NCBI GenBank assembly: GCA_900299065.1
Contig: OMIJ01000118.1
Location: forward strand, 1-9,464
From: Hyphomicrobiales bacterium
GTDB lineage: Bacteria; Pseudomonadota; Alphaproteobacteria; Rhizobiales; Beijerinckiaceae
Direction: 5' to 3'
Length of the DNA stretch: 9,464 nt
This document shows, piece after piece, positions 6,011 to 9,464 of this stretch. The position numbers were made by a program, and so were the translations under genes. Under the pieces are notes generated by a model. The model was not told the DNA's origin and did no database searches. It worked only from the letters and a program-made list of their open reading frames with translations. How positions within the stretch are numbered: position 1 is the first letter of the stretch; each line of letters opens with the position of its first letter.

Positions 6011-7774
6011 TTAGTTGAGAGCGAAGACGAACAGATAGCTCGAATGTTCGAGACGATCGAATTTAACCGGATGCAAGTGACGACCGCTCGACTGAACGGC
6101 GAGATATTGCTTGCCATTGATTGCATAGGTTACTGGAGCGCCCTTCAAAGGCGTACCCAGATTAATGCTCCACAATTGCTCGAGCTTCTCATCATCATAA
6201 GCAACCAAAGTGCCGTCCTGCAATGCTGTGAACACAAGCCCGCCAGCGGTCGCAGTTGCACCTGAACGGATTTCTATTTCCGTCACAGCCTTTGCAATGT
6301 TCTTGTGATTGACGACATCAAAAGCTGTAATGGCGCCATAGTAAAGATCACTCGAAAATTTATGCGCCGGTGTGGCTTTCGCATCGAGGCCGCCTTCCGG
6401 GCTTCTGAAGGCTTGCGGATTAGCATCACCCGAATAGCAACCTTCCGTACCCACGCCATAAGCAATGCGCTTGACGGGGTTAAAGGCCACTGGCTGATGC
6501 GCCACGCCGCCATGCCATGTCGGGCAAGTGCGCTTCAAACCTTCACCACGCAGAGGGCGTGTTTCAGGAATATAGCGTTGCACATCAAGCTTGGGATCAT
6601 ATTCCACGGGCTTGCCAGTCTTGGGGTCGAGACCCTTCGTCCAGTTCAGATCATTCACATATTGGCCAGCCTTGATGAAGCTGCCATTGGCGCGATCCAA
6701 TGTGTAATAGAAACCATTGCGGCCAAAGTGCGCGACGACCTTGCGGTTCTGACCGTTGATTTCAATATCGTACAACATATGCACGCCGATTTCGTCATAA
6801 TCCCAATTGTCATTGGGTGTATATTGGAAATGCCAAGCGAGCTTGCCGGTGTTGATGTCCAGAGCCACAGCCGAGTCGGTATAGAGATTGTCGCCGGGAC
6901 GAGCTTCCGCGTCATAGATTGGCACGGGATTACCTGTGCCCCAGATCGTCTGCTTGGATTGCGGATCATAAGAACCGGTCTGCCACAGACCACCGCCGCC
7001 AGTTTTCCAGGCATTGTTCTTGTCTTTCCATGTTTCGCTGCCGGGTTCACCGGGCTTTGGCACGACATACCAGCGCCATTGCTCCTTGCCTGTGGCAATA
7101 TCTAGCGAGGCAATCCAGCCGCGTGTGGCCGCATCACCCGCGCCATTGGCGACGATCAGACGATCTTCAGCAGCAATGGGAGCGGTCAGGAATTTTTCGG
7201 CACTGCCAAATTCATTGGTGACAGCAACCTTTTTGTCCCAAACGATTTCGCCTGTATCGCGATTAATGCCGATCACGCGGCCATCGGGAAGATTGGCGAA
7301 GACCATTTCATTGTAAAGGGCAATGCCACGTGTCAGCGGTGAGAGACCTTCGTGCTGCACTCCCGAATCGCTTGTCCAAACGAAATCGCCCTTATTGGGA
7401 TTGCGCGCATCAATCTTATAGACTGTGCCCCAGCCATCGGTGGTGTACATAAAGCCATTGTCGATGAGAGGATTAACTTCATTCTGCGGGCCGTTTTGCG
7501 GCACGTCCTGCATGCCGCCCAAAGCCATGGCCCATACGAGACGCAGATTTTTGACATTCTCGCGATTGACTTGAGTGAGTTTGGAATAACGCTGCGAACC
7601 ATAATCACCGTTCATCATAAGCCAGTTTTGCGGCTCATTCTGAGCATTGACCAGACGATCCTTGTTGACGGTGATTTTATAGCCTTGTTGCTGAGCCAAA
7701 GCTGCAGTGGATATGGCCGAACCAGCAAGCAGAGCTGCCGCCAGTGTCGTCCGTTTCATGGTTTGAGATAACAT
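6011..7774 (-). CDS. PQQ-dependent alcohol dehydrogenase, lanthanide-type (XoxF/ExaF-like)
   Basis: This is a periplasmic quinoprotein oxidising a primary alcohol, with electrons passed to a cytochrome c. Residue numbers count from the upstream ATG at 7798. A signal peptide (MKRTTLAAALLAG, cleavage after ALA, 35) is followed by an eight-bladed propeller with W-motif repeats. The PQQ-stacking Trp is W272 in GGGGLW. N290 (GTGNP) is a metal ligand. WDYD (332-335) gives catalytic Asp333 and the extra Asp335 seen in lanthanide enzymes, where calcium enzymes have Ala. R360 (GRNGFYYTLDR) fits the PQQ-contacting Arg. Only two cysteines exist (425 and 454), matching the second disulfide of methanol dehydrogenases, so the vicinal Cys-Cys is absent. 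The usual metal-ligand Glu appears as Asp222 (GAGDAATRG). The ATG at 7774 follows GGGGAG by six bases. Starts at 7777 and 7798 are less well placed. It is not a typical XoxF, and the substrate is uncertain. Confidence 0.9.
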   Translation of the reverse strand: MLSQTMKRTTLAAALLAGSAISTAALAQQQGYKITVNKDRLVNAQNEPQNWLMMNGDYGSQRYSKLTQVNRENVKNLRLVWAMALGGMQDVPQNGPQNEVNPLIDNGFMYTTDGWGTVYKIDARNPNKGDFVWTSDSGVQHEGLSPLTRGIALYNEMVFANLPDGRVIGINRDTGEIVWDKKVAVTNEFGSAEKFLTAPIAAEDRLIVANGAGDAATRGWIASLDIATGKEQWRWYVVPKPGEPGSETWKDKNNAWKTGGGGLWQTGSYDPQSKQTIWGTGNPVPIYDAEARPGDNLYTDSAVALDINTGKLAWHFQYTPNDNWDYDEIGVHMLYDIEINGQNRKVVAHFGRNGFYYTLDRANGSFIKAGQYVNDLNWTKGLDPKTGKPVEYDPKLDVQRYIPETRPLRGEGLKRTCPTWHGGVAHQPVAFNPVKRIAYGVGTEGCYSGDANPQAFRSPEGGLDAKATPAHKFSSDLYYGAITAFDVVNHKNIAKAVTEIEIRSGATATAGGLVFTALQDGTLVAYDDEKLEQLWSINLGTPLKGAPVTYAINGKQYLAVQSSGRHLHPVKFDRLEHSSYLFVFALN

Positions 7775-7801
7775 CATAGTCTCCCCGTTGTTTGTCATTG
7801 C

Positions 7802-7850
7802 TCCTGATCAGGATCAGTGCTGCTGGGTCTGCCGGACGGTCGATCCTGAT
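7802..7850 (-). promoter_or_regulatory. Palindrome and inverted repeat in the dehydrogenase leader
   Basis: TCCTGATCAGGA (7802-7813) is a perfect 12-bp palindrome. ATCAGGATC (7807-7815) has an exact inverted copy, GATCCTGAT, at 7842-7850, 26 bases away. The half-site ATCAGGA thus occurs three times. These could be binding sites for a regulator. In the transcript the 9-bp inverted repeat can also form a stem next to the start region. The core CTGATCAG is shared with the promoter at 3657-3685. Confidence 0.4.
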
Positions 7851-7887
7851 GATTGGGAAACGAGGATCAAACCGAGCTCAGAAGGCC

Positions 7888-7916
7888 AGTTTAGCCAAGA
7901 GTATGTAAGCCAGCAA
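7888..7916 (-). promoter_or_regulatory. Weak promoter-like motif upstream of the dehydrogenase
   Basis: On the minus strand TTGCTG (7911-7916), a 17-base spacer and TAAACT (7888-7893) are a partial match to sigma-70 elements. Transcription from here would start near 7881 and give a leader of about 105 bases that carries the palindromes at 7802-7850. Read-through from the ABC genes is also possible, since no terminator is visible between them. Confidence 0.3.
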
Positions 7917-7933
7917 GACAGACTTGGTAAAAA

Positions 7934-9160
7934 CTAACCTGCACGCAGAGATTCAATCACCGGATAGCGATAGGCCAGAAATGCTGGAAGAGTAGCGGCA
8001 ATGAGACCAAACAGGATCATGCCTGCAACCAGCCAGTATTCATCGGCCCCGATAACCGCCGGCAGAGAGATGCCCGTGGAATGGGTAAAGACCATAGACA
8101 CCAGAATGGCTATCCCGCTGCCCAATAAGAGGCCCAGCACAGCTCCCAGGATTGCGATGAACACCACCTGCCCCCAGACACATAGAAAAATATAGGCCTT
8201 AGGTGCTCCTAATGCGCGCAACACAGCAAATTGCCGACGGTGCAAGGACAGGATTGCGACAACACCGGCCAGCATGGACAGAACAACAAGTCCTTGGGTG
8301 GCAATCGCCAGCCAGTTCATGATTGTGCGTATATCGCCCATAATGTCATAAAGCTTGACCAGCACTTCGGCCGGAAAAAACGCCATGCTTGTGCTAGTTC
8401 TATAGACATTGCGCAGGCCATAGGCCGCATTGATCGATTCTGGATGCATCACAATCGCGGGCACACCCGGCACACGCGCAGGATCGAAGGGGCGACCAAT
8501 CTGCTGGCTGTCAGCCGCATGACCCGTTGGCAAGCCATGAATGCGCCAAACCAATTCAATGGGCACGATCACAGCATTGTCCCAAGGTGTGCCGGTAGGA
8601 TTCATTTGGCCAACGACCTGCAGATCAATCGTATGCTGTTCCTCGTCATGATCATCATCGTCAACATCATGAGCATTATGACTCATGCCATGTGAAGGGC
8701 GGAATGTTTCACCCAATTTGAGACGAACGGCCGAGCCAATGACAGCTTCTGTTTCTGTACGAAAGACGCGACCCTGCGCCCAGCCCCCCGAAAGGTAGGT
8801 CGCAAAATCAGGCGTTGTGCCCAAGATTGGCGAGCCCTTAATGCTATCGCCAAACCCCAAGGGAGAAGCGATTTTTGCGCGTGTATCGTTCAGTGCTTGC
8901 GCTGTCATGACAGGATCCAGCAAAGGCACAGTGCCTGGCCGCAGATAAATGGCTTCAAGCACCACATCGGTCTGGCTGCCGGGAGCGGCAATAATCAGAT
9001 CAAATTTATCTGCCGCACGGGCACTGCCCTTACGCAAGGCTGCTTCTTGCGACGTGATTGCAACGCCAATGCCAGTGGCAATCGCAACCACCATCACAAA
9101 CAGAAGATAGGTCCAGATATGACGTCGAATAGTTGCGACAATCATGGGCAAGGGATTCAT
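7934..9160 (-). CDS. ABC transporter permease, FtsX/MacB type, with Asp/His-rich periplasmic loop
   Basis: The 408-residue protein has the FtsX/MacB layout: one membrane segment near the N-terminus (about 15-37), a periplasmic domain of some 240 residues, then three membrane segments (about 284-307, 325-356 and 374-396) with the conserved LHRRQFAVLRALGA (306-319) between the first two of them. Transporters of this type act as exporters or drive work on periplasmic or envelope substrates, powered by the adjacent ATPase. Residues 157-176 (8633-8692) hold five His and nine Asp/Glu, including a DDDDHDEE run, which could bind a metal. I recall similar loops in Zur-regulated permeases of Pseudomonas, such as the PA4065 type. 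The ATG overlaps the ATPase stop as ATGA, with GGAG eight bases upstream, so the pair is translationally coupled. The dehydrogenase gene follows on the same strand after a gap of about 160 bases. Confidence 0.88.
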   Translation of the reverse strand: MNPLPMIVATIRRHIWTYLLFVMVVAIATGIGVAITSQEAALRKGSARAADKFDLIIAAPGSQTDVVLEAIYLRPGTVPLLDPVMTAQALNDTRAKIASPLGFGDSIKGSPILGTTPDFATYLSGGWAQGRVFRTETEAVIGSAVRLKLGETFRPSHGMSHNAHDVDDDDHDEEQHTIDLQVVGQMNPTGTPWDNAVIVPIELVWRIHGLPTGHAADSQQIGRPFDPARVPGVPAIVMHPESINAAYGLRNVYRTSTSMAFFPAEVLVKLYDIMGDIRTIMNWLAIATQGLVVLSMLAGVVAILSLHRRQFAVLRALGAPKAYIFLCVWGQVVFIAILGAVLGLLLGSGIAILVSMVFTHSTGISLPAVIGADEYWLVAGMILFGLIAATLPAFLAYRYPVIESLRAG

Positions 9161-9464
9161 CGCACCGACTCCATGACAGCCGCAGGTCGCGCATGCCCGC
9201 GCTCAAGTACGAAACGTGTGCCAATACGATTGATCAAAGCTGGATCATGCGAGACGACAATCACCGTGCGCCCCTCTTGTACAGAGAGATCTTCAAGGGT
9301 CTGCGCCACTTGTTCACCCGCCAATGCATCCAGAGAGGCGGTTGGCTCATCTGCGAGCAGGACCGGGGGATCAAACAACAAAGCCCGAGCAAGAGCTACT
9401 CTTTGCTGTTCGCCACGCGAGAGATCAACGACACTGGTGCGTTGATGAGGCACACCAAATCTCT
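9157..9464 (-). CDS. ABC transporter ATP-binding subunit (N-terminus beyond window edge)
   Basis: The C-terminal 102 residues or so are visible. They show the ABC signature VDLSRGEQQRVALARALL, Walker B VLLADEPTASLD with the D-loop, and the H-loop VVSHD, then a short tail ending VMESVR. Walker A and the Q-loop lie beyond 9464. The frame remains open to the edge (RFG precedes the Val encoded by the GTG at 9451-9453), so that GTG is internal and not a start. The signature reads LSRGE where LSGGE or LSGGQ is usual. The sequence resembles the LolD/MacB class of ATPases that partner FtsX-type permeases. It overlaps the permease gene by four bases, so the two form one transporter. It hydrolyses ATP at the cytoplasmic face of the inner membrane. 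Confidence 0.92.
   Translation of the reverse strand, partial: RFGVPHQRTSVVDLSRGEQQRVALARALLFDPPVLLADEPTASLDALAGEQVAQTLEDLSVQEGRTVIVVSHDPALINRIGTRFVLERGHARPAAVMESVR

Noticed and set aside
6305..7105. Long plus-strand open frame of 266 codons
   Set aside because: It lies wholly antisense within the dehydrogenase gene, whose protein matches a known family throughout. It has no signal peptide or recognisable domain.
6011..7774. Calling the dehydrogenase mxaF (classical calcium methanol dehydrogenase)
   Set aside because: It has the extra Asp after Asp-Tyr, lacks the vicinal cysteines, and has no mxaG, mxaI or mxaJ nearby.
8897..9445. Plus-strand frame of 182 codons
   Set aside because: It is antisense to the ABC ATPase and permease genes, both firmly identified.

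Overview
The window looks like chromosomal DNA of an alphaproteobacterium, most likely of the order Hyphomicrobiales. The guess rests on moderate GC, a NadC whose active-site stretch reads CCTRKT, and a PQQ-alcohol-dehydrogenase, cytochrome c and secreted-protein set that resembles proteins I associate with Bradyrhizobium and Beijerinckiaceae. No tRNA, rRNA, CRISPR array or insertion sequence was seen. Both ends cut through genes.

Layout. 1-606 (minus) is the front part of a secreted protein of unknown function. 607-1136 is a sparse stretch with promoter-like motifs, two hairpins and a 23-residue hydrophobic peptide gene with a strong ribosome binding site. 1137-1991 (plus) is nadC, convergent with eutA (2006-3511, minus), which encodes an ethanolamine ammonia-lyase reactivase but has no eutBC next to it. 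A divergent promoter region leads to an exported pentapeptide-repeat protein (3725-4525, plus). That gene nearly touches a convergent gene for a secreted four-cysteine protein (4529-5284, minus). 5399-5923 (plus) is a periplasmic cytochrome c. It faces a PQQ-dependent alcohol dehydrogenase (6011-7774, minus) across a strong bidirectional terminator. 7934-9160 and 9157-9464 (both minus) are the permease and the partial ATPase of an FtsX/MacB-type ABC transporter, overlapping by ATGA.

The clearest functional unit is the PQQ dehydrogenase with its likely electron acceptor, the cytochrome c. The dehydrogenase has the Asp-Tyr-Asp metal motif that marks lanthanide-dependent enzymes. It lacks the vicinal disulfide of classical methanol dehydrogenases and seems to carry Asp where they have the metal-binding Glu. 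The ABC permease just upstream on the same strand has a periplasmic loop packed with Asp and His, so a link to metal handling is possible but unproven.

A 12-bp palindrome with the core CTGATCAG occurs twice, once inside the pentapeptide-gene promoter and once in the dehydrogenase leader. It may mark a shared regulator. Start codons were moved from the longest frame for nadC, eutA, the pentapeptide gene, the four-cysteine gene and the dehydrogenase, using ribosome binding sites, signal peptides and promoter positions.
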